The notes under the pieces were generated by a model, which did no database searches, was not told the origin of the DNA, and saw nothing but the letters and a program-made list of their open reading frames with translations. The position numbers and the translations under genes are program-made. Below, piece by piece: positions 9,924 through 20,800 of a stretch of DNA of 64,000 bases; the stretch's first letter is position 1, and each line of letters opens with the position of its first letter. The DNA comes from Gammaproteobacteria bacterium (GTDB lineage: Bacteria; Pseudomonadota; Gammaproteobacteria; Pseudomonadales; Pseudohongiellaceae), in assembly GCA_018661465.1 (NCBI GenBank), contig JABJIC010000006.1:84054-148053 (forward strand). The letters run 5' to 3'.

Positions 9924-11644
9924 ACAGCTACTCTGTCAAAGGCTTTCAGCAATGGCGACTATATTTCGTGCTTCTTGGCATGGTGCTCTGTGTTGCTGCC
10001 ATTGCTTGGAAAGTAAGTGCTCTGCATATCGTCGAGCGAGATTTTCTTCAGCGACAAGGTGATGCCCGTACCATCCGTACAGTACCTCTGGTTGCTAACC
10101 GTGGCTTGATTACGGATAGAAACGGAGAGCCTCTGGCTGTAAGCACACCTGTTAAATCAATTTGGATAAACCCTCAGGAAATTAACGAAGATTTCGAGGC
10201 GATTGCGACCTTGGCTGCGGAGCTGGAACTCAATGCAGATGTGCTGGCAAATAATATTGAGAATAATAGTAGTAAGGAATTCCTATATGTGAAGCGACGA
10301 CTTCCTCCCGCTGAAGCTGATCGAATTTTGGAGCGTCGCATCAATGGAGTTTACGGTCAGCAGGAATATCAAAGATTCTACCCGCAGGGTGAAGTAGCGG
10401 CTCACATCGTTGGCTTTAGTAATGTAGATGATATCGGTCAGGAAGGTCTTGAGCTTACTTATGACGAGTGGTTGAGAGGTGTTCCCGGCAGAAGACAGGT
10501 GATCAAGGATAGGCGTGGGCATATTATCGAAGAGCTGAATACAATTCAGACGGCTCAGCCTGGAAAGAACCTCGAGTTAAGTATCGATTTTCGTTTACAG
10601 AGCCTTGCCTATAAAGAGCTTAAAGAAGAATTTGTGACTCGGCGAGCAAAGTCAGCATCTATCGTAGTTCTCGATGTTGATACGGGTGAAGTTCTGGCGA
10701 TGGCCAATCAGCCTTCGTACAATCCTCATAACAAATCTAATATGACCGATTTTAGTGTTCTGCGAAATCGAGCTATTACCGATATGTTTGAGCCGGGTTC
10801 TACTATAAAGGCTTTCACTATAGCCGCTGCGCTAGAGTCTGGAGTCTATACCCCAGATACAGTGATCGAAACTAGTCCTGGATGGATGATGGTTGGCAGG
10901 GATGAAGTAAAGGATCTTTTTGATTATGGCACTCTGACTTTATCTACGGTGATTACTAAATCCAGCAACATCGGGTCTAGTAAGATCGCTCTCAATATTG
11001 GCCCCGAACCCATTAGAGATGTCCTTGAAAGGGCAGGGGTGGGAGAAGTAACGGGCACTGGATTCCCCGGCGAAAGGGGTGGAATTTTACCTAGCCCAAA
11101 TAGATGGAGCAATATAGAAATAGCTACTCTCTCTTATGGTTATGGTTTGACCACTTCGGCTCTTCAGCTCGCTCATGCCTACTCAGTGATTGCTGATGGC
11201 GGAATTAAAAAACCAGTCTCTTTGGTCAAGCTTGACCAAGCGGCTGTTGATGCATTGCCTCGCGAAAGAGTATTGAGCCAGGTTATAACGGAACAAATTA
11301 CCGAGATGCTGGAGACTGTTGTTGATCGGAAACGCGGTGGCAGCGCAGTAGAGGCCAGAGTCCCTTTTTATCAAGTGGCTGGAAAAACTGGCACGGCTCA
11401 CGTCGTCGGTGAATTTGGTTATGAAGAAAATCTTCATAATTCACTATTTGTTGGCTTGATTCCGGCATCTGATCCCAAGCTCGTTGTAGTAATAATAGTG
11501 AATGAACCCAAGGGAGATGAGCACTATGGAGGTCAGGTGGCAGCACCTGTATTTTCCAGAGTCGCCTCTGGCGCGATGCGAATATTAAACATTGCTCCTG
11601 ATGACGTGCCCGACAACCAATCGATGGAGTTGACATCACTCTAA
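9920..11644 (+). CDS. ftsI: Peptidoglycan D,D-transpeptidase FtsI (PBP3)
   Basis: 574-aa septal class B penicillin-binding protein. A short cytoplasmic tail and one membrane helix (residues ~12-30) are followed by a pedestal domain (RTVPLVANRGLITDRNGEPLA) and the transpeptidase domain. Active-site motifs are intact: EPGSTIKAFT (SxxK serine), SSNIGSSK (SxN) and AGKTGTAH (KTG). It works with FtsW at the septum. It overlaps ftsL by 4 bases and is followed by murE 1 base after its stop. Confidence 0.97.
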   Translation: MNSYSVKGFQQWRLYFVLLGMVLCVAAIAWKVSALHIVERDFLQRQGDARTIRTVPLVANRGLITDRNGEPLAVSTPVKSIWINPQEINEDFEAIATLAAELELNADVLANNIENNSSKEFLYVKRRLPPAEADRILERRINGVYGQQEYQRFYPQGEVAAHIVGFSNVDDIGQEGLELTYDEWLRGVPGRRQVIKDRRGHIIEELNTIQTAQPGKNLELSIDFRLQSLAYKELKEEFVTRRAKSASIVVLDVDTGEVLAMANQPSYNPHNKSNMTDFSVLRNRAITDMFEPGSTIKAFTIAAALESGVYTPDTVIETSPGWMMVGRDEVKDLFDYGTLTLSTVITKSSNIGSSKIALNIGPEPIRDVLERAGVGEVTGTGFPGERGGILPSPNRWSNIEIATLSYGYGLTTSALQLAHAYSVIADGGIKKPVSLVKLDQAAVDALPRERVLSQVITEQITEMLETVVDRKRGGSAVEARVPFYQVAGKTGTAHVVGEFGYEENLHNSLFVGLIPASDPKLVVVIIVNEPKGDEHYGGQVAAPVFSRVASGAMRILNIAPDDVPDNQSMELTSL

Positions 11645-11645
11645 A

Positions 11646-13178
11646 ATGAATACTGCGAAACAATTAAACACAACAATATCATTGCTGGAACTAGTGGAAG
11701 GCCTGACTGGCATTCCTGAAGCCGTAAGCTCTGAGTTGAATGTCACTGTGAGCGGAGTGCAGATGGATAGTCGTCTGTTAAAGCAAGGTGATTTGTTTAT
11801 AGCTTGTTTTGGCAGAAATCACGATGCTCGTGATTATATAAACCAAGCTGTGGGGCAGGGTGCCGCTGCGGTTCTGGCGGAATCTTGCGGTGAGTGGACT
11901 GGTATCAGGTTTGTTGAGAATGTGCCGGTGTTGGCGATTGACAACCTTTTCTCAAAGATTAGTGAAGTTGCAAGTCGATTCTATTCCCATCCAAGTCAGA
12001 AGCTAAATGTGATTGGAATAACCGGCACCAATGGGAAAACCAGTTGCTGTCAATTTATTGCACAAGCACTTAGTTCGATGGGTCTTCAATGCGGAACTAT
12101 TGGCACGCTGGGTTACGGAGTCTATGGAGATCTTAAAGAAACGCAATTAACTACACCCGATGCTGTATTTACACAAATGGCACTCGCAGAAATGGTCGAG
12201 GATGGAATTGATCCTGTAGTGATGGAAGTTTCGTCTGTCGGACTACATCAGCGTCGTGTTAAAGCAGTTCATTTTGATACAGCGGTTTTTACCAATTTAA
12301 GTCGTGATCATCTCGATTATCACGAGAGTATGGAAGATTACGGGAAGAACAAGAAAAAACTATTTCAATCTCAAGGTTTGAGGCAGGCAATTGTAAATCT
12401 CGACGATCCCTACGCACTTTCTGTAATTAATAGCATTCCGAAATGCGTAGAAATTTCTACTTACAGTATCAAAAATAAAATGGCTGCGGTCTACGCTGAA
12501 GAACTAAAGATGACCAGAACAGGGTTTGAGGCGCGCATTTCAACTCCTATAGGTCAAGGAAATATCGAAGGTTGCCTGCTTGGCTATTTTAATTTTAGTA
12601 ATTTGCTAGCGGTAATTACCACCCTTATTAGTTATTACAATCAGCGAGAAGGGTTGGATGTCGAGAGGCTGTGTAGTGAGATTTCCAACCTAAAGCCCGT
12701 AGATGGAAGAATGGAAATTATCGGCGACTCCGATGATATCACTGTAGTTGTTGATTATGCCCACACACCAGACGGTCTGCGCTCTGCGCTGCTGGGCTTG
12801 CGGGATCATTTCGATGGAGATATCTGGTGCGTGTTTGGCTGTGGTGGCAATCGAGATAAAGGCAAACGTCCTTTGATGGGTGAAGTGGCTGAGCAAAATG
12901 CAAATAAGCTACTTATATCCGATGACAATCCAAGAAAAGAAGCAGGCGACAAAATTGTTCAGCATATCTTGAGCGGCATAAATGAGCCGGACAAGGTTCT
13001 GGTAATTCGAGATAGAGCGGAAGCTATCTCCTACGCTATCGCCAATGCCAAACATGGAGACGTAGTTCTTGTGGCGGGCAAAGGACATGAAACATATCAA
13101 GACGTCGCAGGCACCAAGTTGATTTTCAGTGACGCCAATCATGTGAGACTGGCTTTGCAAGAAAGAAGTGCGAACTAG
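11646..13178 (+). CDS. murE: UDP-N-acetylmuramoyl-tripeptide synthetase MurE (meso-DAP adding)
   Basis: 510-aa Mur ligase that adds the third stem-peptide residue to UDP-MurNAc-L-Ala-D-Glu. The ATP-binding loop GITGTNGKTSC and the central domain (TNLSRDHLDYHESME) are present, as is the specificity motif DNPR (in ISDDNPRKEAG), which indicates meso-diaminopimelate rather than lysine. Tightly packed behind ftsI. Confidence 0.97.
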   Translation: MNTAKQLNTTISLLELVEGLTGIPEAVSSELNVTVSGVQMDSRLLKQGDLFIACFGRNHDARDYINQAVGQGAAAVLAESCGEWTGIRFVENVPVLAIDNLFSKISEVASRFYSHPSQKLNVIGITGTNGKTSCCQFIAQALSSMGLQCGTIGTLGYGVYGDLKETQLTTPDAVFTQMALAEMVEDGIDPVVMEVSSVGLHQRRVKAVHFDTAVFTNLSRDHLDYHESMEDYGKNKKKLFQSQGLRQAIVNLDDPYALSVINSIPKCVEISTYSIKNKMAAVYAEELKMTRTGFEARISTPIGQGNIEGCLLGYFNFSNLLAVITTLISYYNQREGLDVERLCSEISNLKPVDGRMEIIGDSDDITVVVDYAHTPDGLRSALLGLRDHFDGDIWCVFGCGGNRDKGKRPLMGEVAEQNANKLLISDDNPRKEAGDKIVQHILSGINEPDKVLVIRDRAEAISYAIANAKHGDVVLVAGKGHETYQDVAGTKLIFSDANHVRLALQERSAN

Positions 13179-13193
13179 AGGGAATAGAAGAGA

Positions 13194-14558
13194 TTGATTG
13201 GGTCCATGACGCTATCGCAATTGAAAAATGAAATAGGCGGTGAGCTCCATGGCCCTGATGTGGAATTCTCAACAGTATCAACTGATACCAGAGTGCTACA
13301 GAAGGGTGATCTCTATTTAGCTCTGTGCGGAGAGAATTTCGACGGCAACAAATTTGTAGTGGATGCCATAAGGAAAGGAGCCTGTGGTGCTATTTCCACT
13401 GAAGCAGTTGGCTTGCCTGATGGCGGTTCGGTATTAGTGGTGCAGGATACCCATGAGGCTTTGGGAAAAATTGCTTCCCTGAACAGATTGAGAAGTGATT
13501 CGAAAGTAGTAGCTCTTACAGGTAGTCAAGGGAAGACAACAGTTAAAGAGATGATCGGTTCCATTTTTGGCTTAGGTGAAAACGCCTTGATCACAGAAGC
13601 AAATTTGAATAACACAATTGGTGTGCCATTGACGATGCTGCAAATTTCATCTGAGCACACAAGAGTTGTTTTGGAGATGGGAGCTAACAGTCCTGGTGAG
13701 ATAGCGTTCAGCGTCAATGCTGCAAAACCAGATATCGCCTTAATCACCAATGCCAATGCTGCACACATTGAAGGGTTTGGTAGTTTGCAGGGGATAGTAG
13801 AGGCCAAGGGAGAAATCATTGACGGCCTGTCCGACGAAGGGACAGTGGTTCTGAATGCTGACGACGAGAATTGCGTGCAGTGGATTGATCGAGCAGCGAA
13901 TAGGAAAAAGGTGTTCTTCAGCTATATCAATGAAGCAGGATCTGCTGAATATTTTGCCTCTGAAATTGAGATGGCTGAGGACGGTGCTGTTAAATTTAAT
14001 CTGAATACACCAGAGGGAAGCAAAGTAACCTCAATGTTTCTTCTCGGAGAACATAATGTAATGAATGCAGTATCGGCTGCAGCGGTCGCCATGGAAGCGG
14101 GCGCTACACTAGATGATGTTTCTGCCGGGCTTTCAAAATTGCAGGCAATCGAAGGGCGTCTATGTCCCGTTGCTGGCATAGCGGGAAGCAGAGTCATTGA
14201 CGATAGTTACAACGCTGGCCCGGACTCTTTTGTTGCAGCCATTGATGTGTTGAAAAACTGTAAGGGACGAAGAATCTTAGTAGCGGGCGAGATGAGAGAA
14301 TTAGGTGATGAGTCAGAGAAGGCCCATAGCTTTGTTGGATCATACGCAGCAGAAGCTGGGATAGAAGAACTCTGGGCAAGCAGTGAGTCATGCTTGCCAA
14401 TGACAAAGGCATTCGGCAGTAGGGCGAGATTATTTACGAATCAAGATGAGCTTTTGAATGCCTGCAAAAATATTGCTGCAGCAGATGTCTCTTTTCTAAT
14501 TAAAGGTTCCCGCGGCGCGAGAATGGATCTTGTTGTAAATGAATTGCGTGAAAAATAA
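13194..14558 (+). CDS. murF: UDP-N-acetylmuramoyl-tripeptide--D-alanyl-D-alanine ligase MurF
   Basis: 454-aa Mur ligase that attaches D-Ala-D-Ala to the UDP-MurNAc tripeptide. ATP loop ALTGSQGKTTVKEM, EMGANSPGEIAF and DDSYNAGPDSF are typical. Two starts are possible: TTG 13194 (MIGSMTLSQL, matching the E. coli MISVTLSQL register, with GAGGGA about 10 bases upstream) or ATG 13206. I report the longer one. Confidence 0.96.
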   Translation: MIGSMTLSQLKNEIGGELHGPDVEFSTVSTDTRVLQKGDLYLALCGENFDGNKFVVDAIRKGACGAISTEAVGLPDGGSVLVVQDTHEALGKIASLNRLRSDSKVVALTGSQGKTTVKEMIGSIFGLGENALITEANLNNTIGVPLTMLQISSEHTRVVLEMGANSPGEIAFSVNAAKPDIALITNANAAHIEGFGSLQGIVEAKGEIIDGLSDEGTVVLNADDENCVQWIDRAANRKKVFFSYINEAGSAEYFASEIEMAEDGAVKFNLNTPEGSKVTSMFLLGEHNVMNAVSAAAVAMEAGATLDDVSAGLSKLQAIEGRLCPVAGIAGSRVIDDSYNAGPDSFVAAIDVLKNCKGRRILVAGEMRELGDESEKAHSFVGSYAAEAGIEELWASSESCLPMTKAFGSRARLFTNQDELLNACKNIAAADVSFLIKGSRGARMDLVVNELREK

Positions 14559-14577
14559 TAATGGGTGGTGAACTCTA

Positions 14578-15660
14578 ATGTTGGTATGGCTTTCAGATTA
14601 CTTAATACAATTCGATAGTAGTTTTGCCGTGCTCCAGTACATAACTGTACGAGGCATCTTCAGTATTTTGACTGCGTTATTTGTGTCGCTGATTATCGGT
14701 CCAACTATGATTCGCCGCCTGAACTATCATCAAATTGGACAAGTGGTGCGGGACGACGGGCCCGAGTCTCACCTTTCCAAGGCCGGGACACCTACGATGG
14801 GTGGCGCTTTGATTTTGGTGAGCATCGCGATGAGCACGCTATTGTGGTCGGACCTGAGTAATCACTATGTGTGGATTTTGCTGATGGTAACGATGCTATT
14901 TGGGGCAGTAGGCTGGGTTGACGATTATCGTAAGGTGTTCGAGCAAAACTCCAAAGGGCTGTCAGCTCGCTGGAAATATTTCTGGCAATCTGTGATTGGA
15001 TTGGCGGCAGCTATCGTTCTCTATTACACGGCATTTGGAGCTGTTGAAGTTGAGTACATTATTCCTTTCTTTAAAGATGTCGCCATTGATTTAGGTGTCT
15101 TCTATATCGTGATCAGCTATTTCATGATTGTTGGATTCAGCAATGCAGTTAATCTGACGGATGGCTTGGACGGATTGGCGATTCTGCCAACAGTAATGGT
15201 AGGCGGAGCATTGGGAATCATTGCTTATCTGGCGGGAAACACAGAGTTCTCGACTTATCTGAATATTCCTTACGTTGTAGGCTCGGGAGAAATTGTCATT
15301 TTTGCCGGAGCGCTGGCAGGAGCTGGTCTTGGTTTTCTCTGGTTCAATACTTATCCGGCGCAAATATTCATGGGAGATGTGGGAGCCTTAGCCCTCGGGG
15401 CTGCTCTTGGAGTAATGGCGATTATCTCTCGTCATGAAATAATACTTTTCATAATGGGCGGGGTTTTTGTAGTGGAGACTGCGTCTGTAATTATACAGGT
15501 AGCTTCATTCAAGATGACTGGAAAGCGAGTGTTTAAGATGGCTCCCCTACATCATCACTTTGAATTAAAGGGCTGGCCTGAGCCCAGGGTTATTGTTCGT
15601 TTCTGGATAATCACTGTAATGCTGGTTCTATTTGGCCTGGCTACATTAAAGCTACGTTAG
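14578..15660 (+). CDS. mraY: Phospho-N-acetylmuramoyl-pentapeptide transferase MraY
   Basis: 360-aa polytopic inner-membrane enzyme that transfers phospho-MurNAc-pentapeptide to undecaprenyl phosphate, forming lipid I. About ten membrane helices; signatures [33 protein letters not shown] and the cytoplasmic loop [16 protein letters not shown]. Start, length and place between murF and murD are standard. Confidence 0.97.
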   Translation: MLVWLSDYLIQFDSSFAVLQYITVRGIFSILTALFVSLIIGPTMIRRLNYHQIGQVVRDDGPESHLSKAGTPTMGGALILVSIAMSTLLWSDLSNHYVWILLMVTMLFGAVGWVDDYRKVFEQNSKGLSARWKYFWQSVIGLAAAIVLYYTAFGAVEVEYIIPFFKDVAIDLGVFYIVISYFMIVGFSNAVNLTDGLDGLAILPTVMVGGALGIIAYLAGNTEFSTYLNIPYVVGSGEIVIFAGALAGAGLGFLWFNTYPAQIFMGDVGALALGAALGVMAIISRHEIILFIMGGVFVVETASVIIQVASFKMTGKRVFKMAPLHHHFELKGWPEPRVIVRFWIITVMLVLFGLATLKLR

Positions 15661-15682
15661 TAGACCTCGGAGACCGAAAGGA

Positions 15683-17044
15683 ATGACAACAGAGTCGAAT
15701 GACCGCCTGATTGTTATTGTTGGTTTGGGAAGTACGGGTCTTTCCTGCGCAAAATATTTTGCGTCACAAGGGGAGGCGTTCAAGGTTGTTGATGACCGGG
15801 AGAATCCGCCAGGTCTTGAGGAGTTGAAAAAAATACTTCCGGACATCGAGCTGGAACTTGGAAGTTTCTCAGAGGAAACTTTTCTAAAGGCCAAGCAACT
15901 CGTTGTCAGCCCGGGTGTTAGTTTAAAGACAGAGCAAATAGTAGCGGCAAGATTAGCTGGCGTGCCTATAACCGGTGACATCGATATATTTTCGAAAGTG
16001 GTAGATGCTCCAATTATTGGAGTGACTGGGTCAAATGGAAAAAGCACGGTTGTGGCTTTGTTGGCTGAAATATTTCGTAAAGCAGGAAAGCGATATGCCT
16101 TGGGCGGAAATTTGGATGGGGCAAACTTTAAGCCAGCATTGGACCTGCTAGACGAAGACAAAAAAGATTTTTACATTTTGGAGTTGTCCAGCTTTCAGCT
16201 AGAGACAACAGAGAGCTTGAATGCTGAGGTCGCTGTGTTACTGAATCTTAGCGAAGATCATATGGATCGATATAGCAGTCTTGAAGAATACCATCAGGCT
16301 AAGCAAAGAATTTTTAAAGGGTGTAAGCAAATAGTGATTAATCGAGACGACAGCTATAGCAATCCAGCTAGTGAGCTAGAGGTTCCCAAGTGGGACTTCG
16401 GTTTCAGCAGGCCTGGTATAAATGGCTTCGGTCTCTTGGAAGATGGTGGAGAACAGTACTTAGCCTATCATTTTGACAAAATCGTATCAGTGAACGAGTT
16501 GAAAGTATTCGGTCAGCACAACATATCGAATGTTCTCGCAGCTATTGCTCTCGCAATGTCCGTTGGCATAGATATTAAGCCGATCAAGAAAGCTATAACA
16601 GAATTCACTGGGCTACCCCATCGTTGTCAATGGGTTCGGAATATATCCGGTGTCGAATTTTACAATGACTCCAAGGGTACGAACGTTGGCGCTACTGTTG
16701 CTGCGGTTGAAGGTCTGGGACAGAGAATTTCTGGCCACATTATTCTTATCGCCGGAGGTGTTGGTAAAGGGGCGGATTTCGCAACCTTGGTTCCTGCCAT
16801 CAATAAGTGGGGTAAAGAGCTCGTCCTAATCGGTCAGGATGCAGTAGAGATGGCAGCGCACTTCGACTCGGAAATTAATACCTATTTTGCGAATGATATG
16901 CAAGATGCCGTAGAAGTCGCATTAAAGCATGCGAGAGCGGGTGATGCTGTGTTGTTGTCCCCAGCATGCGCAAGCTTCGACATGTTTGATAATTTTCAAC
17001 ACAGGGGAAGTTCCTTTGTTCAGTCCGTGGAGACATTGCAATGA
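15683..17044 (+). CDS. murD: UDP-N-acetylmuramoylalanine--D-glutamate ligase MurD
   Basis: 453-aa cytoplasmic Mur ligase adding D-glutamate to UDP-MurNAc-L-Ala. N-terminal Rossmann part IVIVGLGSTGLSCAKYF, ATP loop GVTGSNGKSTVVAL, then LNLSEDHMDRY and NDSKGTNVGAT, and the C-terminal LLSPACASFDMFDNFQHRG. Its stop overlaps the ftsW start (ATGA). Confidence 0.97.
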   Translation: MTTESNDRLIVIVGLGSTGLSCAKYFASQGEAFKVVDDRENPPGLEELKKILPDIELELGSFSEETFLKAKQLVVSPGVSLKTEQIVAARLAGVPITGDIDIFSKVVDAPIIGVTGSNGKSTVVALLAEIFRKAGKRYALGGNLDGANFKPALDLLDEDKKDFYILELSSFQLETTESLNAEVAVLLNLSEDHMDRYSSLEEYHQAKQRIFKGCKQIVINRDDSYSNPASELEVPKWDFGFSRPGINGFGLLEDGGEQYLAYHFDKIVSVNELKVFGQHNISNVLAAIALAMSVGIDIKPIKKAITEFTGLPHRCQWVRNISGVEFYNDSKGTNVGATVAAVEGLGQRISGHIILIAGGVGKGADFATLVPAINKWGKELVLIGQDAVEMAAHFDSEINTYFANDMQDAVEVALKHARAGDAVLLSPACASFDMFDNFQHRGSSFVQSVETLQ

Positions 17045-18231
17045 CAATGGCTAGAACGGCAAACAGACCGCCTCGGTTTAACAAGATTGAAGAGGAAAAG
17101 TCCTTAAATCTTGTGTTATTTCTTACTCTGATGCTCTTGACTAGCGGATTGTTGATGATGACATCGGCCTCTGTAGAAATCGCGAGCTCTCGGTATGGTG
17201 ATCCTTTTTATCACCTAAAACGCCAGGGAATTTTTGCTGCAGTTGGTATTGTGGTGATGTTTGTAACCCTTAATATTCCACTCTATTTGTGGAAGAAATT
17301 TAGTTGGTTTCTATTGATGGCTTCCTACGCACTATTGCTACTGGTTCTTGTTCCCGGCGTGGGAAAAGTTGTCAATGGTTCGGCGAGGTGGATCGATCTA
17401 GGAATTATTAACCTTCAGCCATCTGAGCTTGCCAAGGTTTTTATAATTATCTATCTCGCATCCTTCTTGGAAAGACACCTGCCGGAAGTGCAGGAAAGCT
17501 GGTCCGGATTTATTAAGCCGCTAGGTGTTATATCAGCAGCCGTGGTGTTACTTCACTTTGAGCCTGATCATGGAGCTATGGTGATCTTGTTGCTTACCGC
17601 TTTTTGCATGATTTTTCTCGCCGGTGCAAAGTTCTATCGTTTTCTTTTTATGCTAGTTATTTGTAGTGGTGCGGTAGTTGCCATCGCAATTACAAAGCCG
17701 TACGTCCTTGTAAGATTCTCTTCCTATCTCAATCCCTGGGCGGCTGAAAATGTTTATGGCGGAGGCTATCAATTAACTCAGGCTCTTATCGCATTTGGAA
17801 GGGGAGAATGGCTGGGAGTAGGTTTGGGGAACAGTATTCAGAAACTCTATTTCCTACCTGAGGCGCATACTGATTTTGTCTTGGCGATAATCGGTGAAGA
17901 GCTAGGGTTGTTTGGGGTTGGCGTTGTCATTCTGTTGTTTACCTTGCTCGTATATAAAGCTTTCTCAATTGGAAAAATAGCTCACCTCAGGGGATGCCTG
18001 TTTGAGGCATTTTTTGCTTACGGCCTCGGATTGTTATTTGCAGGTCAGGCTCTCATTAACATTGGAGTGAATATTGGCTTACTACCTACCAAGGGCTTAA
18101 CACTACCGTTTCTTAGCCAGGGCGGAGCCAGCCTTATTGTTAGCTGTTTCATGATTGCTTTGTTAGTGAGAATTCAATATGAGACTGAGTATTTGAAGCC
18201 GGCCAGTACATCGAGGAAAGCTAAAGAGTGA
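17041..18231 (+). CDS. ftsW: Septal peptidoglycan glycosyltransferase FtsW
   Basis: 396-aa SEDS-family membrane glycosyltransferase, the partner of FtsI. About ten membrane helices. SEDS features include GSARWIDLGIINLQPSELAKV, the acidic motif HFEPDHGAM, and the C-terminal GLLPTKGLTLPFLSQGGASL. It overlaps murD and murG by 4 bases each, a sign of strict co-translation. Confidence 0.97.
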   Translation: MTMARTANRPPRFNKIEEEKSLNLVLFLTLMLLTSGLLMMTSASVEIASSRYGDPFYHLKRQGIFAAVGIVVMFVTLNIPLYLWKKFSWFLLMASYALLLLVLVPGVGKVVNGSARWIDLGIINLQPSELAKVFIIIYLASFLERHLPEVQESWSGFIKPLGVISAAVVLLHFEPDHGAMVILLLTAFCMIFLAGAKFYRFLFMLVICSGAVVAIAITKPYVLVRFSSYLNPWAAENVYGGGYQLTQALIAFGRGEWLGVGLGNSIQKLYFLPEAHTDFVLAIIGEELGLFGVGVVILLFTLLVYKAFSIGKIAHLRGCLFEAFFAYGLGLLFAGQALINIGVNIGLLPTKGLTLPFLSQGGASLIVSCFMIALLVRIQYETEYLKPASTSRKAKE

Positions 18232-19328
18232 ATACTCAAAACACAAAAGTTTTGATAATGGCTGCAGGAACAGGCGGCCATGTATTTCCTGCGCTTTCTA
18301 TCGCTCAATGTTTGAGAGACCAGGGTGTGATAACAGAGTGGTTAGGTACTCGTCACGGTATGGAAAATAATTTGCTGGAGAATTCCGGCATTAAGATTCA
18401 TCCCGTTTCTGTAAAGGGATTAAAGGGAAAGGGCATAGTGAGATTGCTGTTGGCTCCGTTTATGATGCTTGTTGCCTTAGTTCAGTCGATGCGTGTGATT
18501 GCAAGAGTGAAGCCGAATTGCGTGTTAGGAATGGGAGGCTTTGTATCAGGTCCTGGTGGTCTAGCTACGAAATTGCTCGGTAAACCGTTGCTTATTCATG
18601 AGCAGAACGCCGTGCCGGGATTTACCAATCGAATGTTGGCAAGAATATCGAATAAAGTGTTTGAAGCATTTCCTCGAACTTTCAAGAGCAGTCAGAAAGT
18701 TATGTTTACCGGGAATCCCATAAGGGAAGATATAGCTGCCTTGCATCAACTTGAAAGAACATTCTCTCCTGAAAATGAGCCTCTTCGCATTCTGGTGCTT
18801 GGCGGAAGTCAGGGTGCTTTAGCTATTAACGAAATTGTTCCTCAAATAATAGAACAATGGGATTCAAATAGCAGGCCGACTCTAATTCACCAATCGGGAA
18901 AGGCAACGCTGGAACGAACTAAAGAATTTTACGAATCGGCAGGAATCGAGCTAGGCAACAGTATAAAAGTTCAGGCGTTTATTGAGGACATGGCTGACGT
19001 ATATATGTGGGCGGATCTGGTCATTTGTCGTTCTGGAGCTAGCACGGTCAGTGAACTAGCAGCTGTGGGTCTGCCTTCTGTGCTCATACCTTATCCCCAT
19101 CATAGTGATAAGCAGCAGAGTCACAATGCAAAATGGCTATCGGGCGCGGGAGCAGCCTATCTGTTGGAGCAATCAGAGTTAAGCAGAGAATCCCTCAGCA
19201 AAATATTATCCCGGCTTCAGGCTAATCGTTCAGAATTAGTAGAGATGAGCGCGAAGGCAAAGTCATTAGCTGTTTGTAATGCAAGCGAATTGATTTCCGA
19301 ACAATGCCTGGAGCTTGCCAATGGCTGA
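18228..19328 (+). CDS. murG: UDP-GlcNAc:lipid I N-acetylglucosaminyltransferase MurG
   Basis: 366-aa peripheral membrane GT-B glycosyltransferase making lipid II. The glycine-rich loop [13 protein letters not shown] and [12 protein letters not shown] are in the N-domain; [11 protein letters not shown] and [24 protein letters not shown] are in the donor-binding C-domain. The GTG start overlaps the ftsW stop. Confidence 0.97.
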   Translation: MNTQNTKVLIMAAGTGGHVFPALSIAQCLRDQGVITEWLGTRHGMENNLLENSGIKIHPVSVKGLKGKGIVRLLLAPFMMLVALVQSMRVIARVKPNCVLGMGGFVSGPGGLATKLLGKPLLIHEQNAVPGFTNRMLARISNKVFEAFPRTFKSSQKVMFTGNPIREDIAALHQLERTFSPENEPLRILVLGGSQGALAINEIVPQIIEQWDSNSRPTLIHQSGKATLERTKEFYESAGIELGNSIKVQAFIEDMADVYMWADLVICRSGASTVSELAAVGLPSVLIPYPHHSDKQQSHNAKWLSGAGAAYLLEQSELSRESLSKILSRLQANRSELVEMSAKAKSLAVCNASELISEQCLELANG

Positions 19329-20748
19329 TTATAATAACGTACATATTGTTCCAGAAATGCGCCGCATAAAGACAATTCACTTTGTAGGTGTCGGCGGTGC
19401 CGGAATGTGTGGCATTGCCGAAGTGCTGCTGAACCAAGGCTATTCAATTACTGGTTCAGACATTAAGGAGTCAGCGAATACCGAAAGGTTGGCTTCTATG
19501 GGGGCAAAAATATATATCGGTCATGATGCTGCCAACGTAGAAAGTGCAGATGTTGTCGTGTATTCAAGTGCGATTGATACCAAGAACCCAGAACTAAATG
19601 CTGCTGTGTCTAAAGCCAAGCCACTAATCGCACGAGCTGAAATGCTTGCTGAGCTAATGCGCTATAGGCATTCAATTGCGATCGCGGGAACCCATGGCAA
19701 GACTACGACAACGAGTATTGTCGCTTCTATTCTCGCAGAGGCGGGTTTCGACCCCACGTTTGTAATAGGGGGCCTCTTAAATAGTGCCGGGACCAATGCG
19801 AGACTAGGAGAGAGTCGTTATCTTGTTGCAGAGGCGGACGAGAGCGATGCTTCCTTTATGCACTTACAGCCGATGGTTGCAGTTGTAACTAATATCGAAG
19901 CTGATCACATGAGTACTTATGGTGGGGACTTCGAAAACCTAAAGAAGTACTTTATCGAATTTCTTCATAATCTACCTTTTTATGGGCTGGTTGTTCTTTG
20001 CATCGATGACCCAACGGTCCGCGAGATACTTCCGCGAGTTTCCAAGCCAAAGCTCACTTATGGCTTCTCGGAAGATGCTGATTTCAGGATCGAAAACTTA
20101 AGGCAGCATGAAAGAATTACGGAATTTGATGTCTTTAGAAAAGATAAGCAGGATCACCTCTCAATTTCTCTGGGGATGCCGGGTAAACACAATGCATTGA
20201 ATGCTACCGCAGCTGTAGTAATCGCCTGTGACGAGGGGATTGAAGACAAAGACATTCAAAATGGCATCAAGAATTTTTCCGGAGTGGGACGACGATTTGA
20301 TGTGCAGGGAGAGTTTGAAATTGAAGGCGGCTCGGTGCTGTTAATAGATGATTATGGCCATCATCCAACCGAGGTTGCCGCAACGATCACAGCTTTGCGC
20401 GATGGCTGGCCTGACAACCGCCTGGTAATGATTTATCAGCCCCATAGATATAGTCGAACCAAAGACTTGTATGAAGACTTCGTGGATGTACTGTGCGAGA
20501 CCGACGTTTTACTTCTGCTCGAAGTTTATTCTGCAGGTGAGAAAAAGATACCCGGAGCCGATTCAAGGAGTCTCTGCAGAAGTATCCGATTACGTGGAAA
20601 AGTGGATCCTGTGTACGTACAAAACGAGCCTGATGTTCATGAAATTTTGCAGGGTCTTTTGCTGCCAGGAGACATCGTTTTGACTCAGGGAGCCGGTTCA
20701 GTGGGTACTTTGGCCAAGCAATTGGCAGAAACGGGCTTTAAAGCATAA
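19321..20748 (+). CDS. murC: UDP-N-acetylmuramate--L-alanine ligase MurC
   Basis: About 475-aa Mur ligase adding L-alanine to UDP-MurNAc. [17 protein letters not shown], the ATP loop [12 protein letters not shown] and [10 protein letters not shown] are diagnostic. The ATG at 19321 has CTGGAG 7 bases upstream and is preferred to a TTG at 19315; it overlaps the end of murG by 8 bases. Confidence 0.96.
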   Translation: MADYNNVHIVPEMRRIKTIHFVGVGGAGMCGIAEVLLNQGYSITGSDIKESANTERLASMGAKIYIGHDAANVESADVVVYSSAIDTKNPELNAAVSKAKPLIARAEMLAELMRYRHSIAIAGTHGKTTTTSIVASILAEAGFDPTFVIGGLLNSAGTNARLGESRYLVAEADESDASFMHLQPMVAVVTNIEADHMSTYGGDFENLKKYFIEFLHNLPFYGLVVLCIDDPTVREILPRVSKPKLTYGFSEDADFRIENLRQHERITEFDVFRKDKQDHLSISLGMPGKHNALNATAAVVIACDEGIEDKDIQNGIKNFSGVGRRFDVQGEFEIEGGSVLLIDDYGHHPTEVAATITALRDGWPDNRLVMIYQPHRYSRTKDLYEDFVDVLCETDVLLLLEVYSAGEKKIPGADSRSLCRSIRLRGKVDPVYVQNEPDVHEILQGLLLPGDIVLTQGAGSVGTLAKQLAETGFKA

Positions 20749-20800
20749 TTAATTGATTTTTATAGAAGAATTTAACGATTTTAAGTCAAGAAATAGTGAT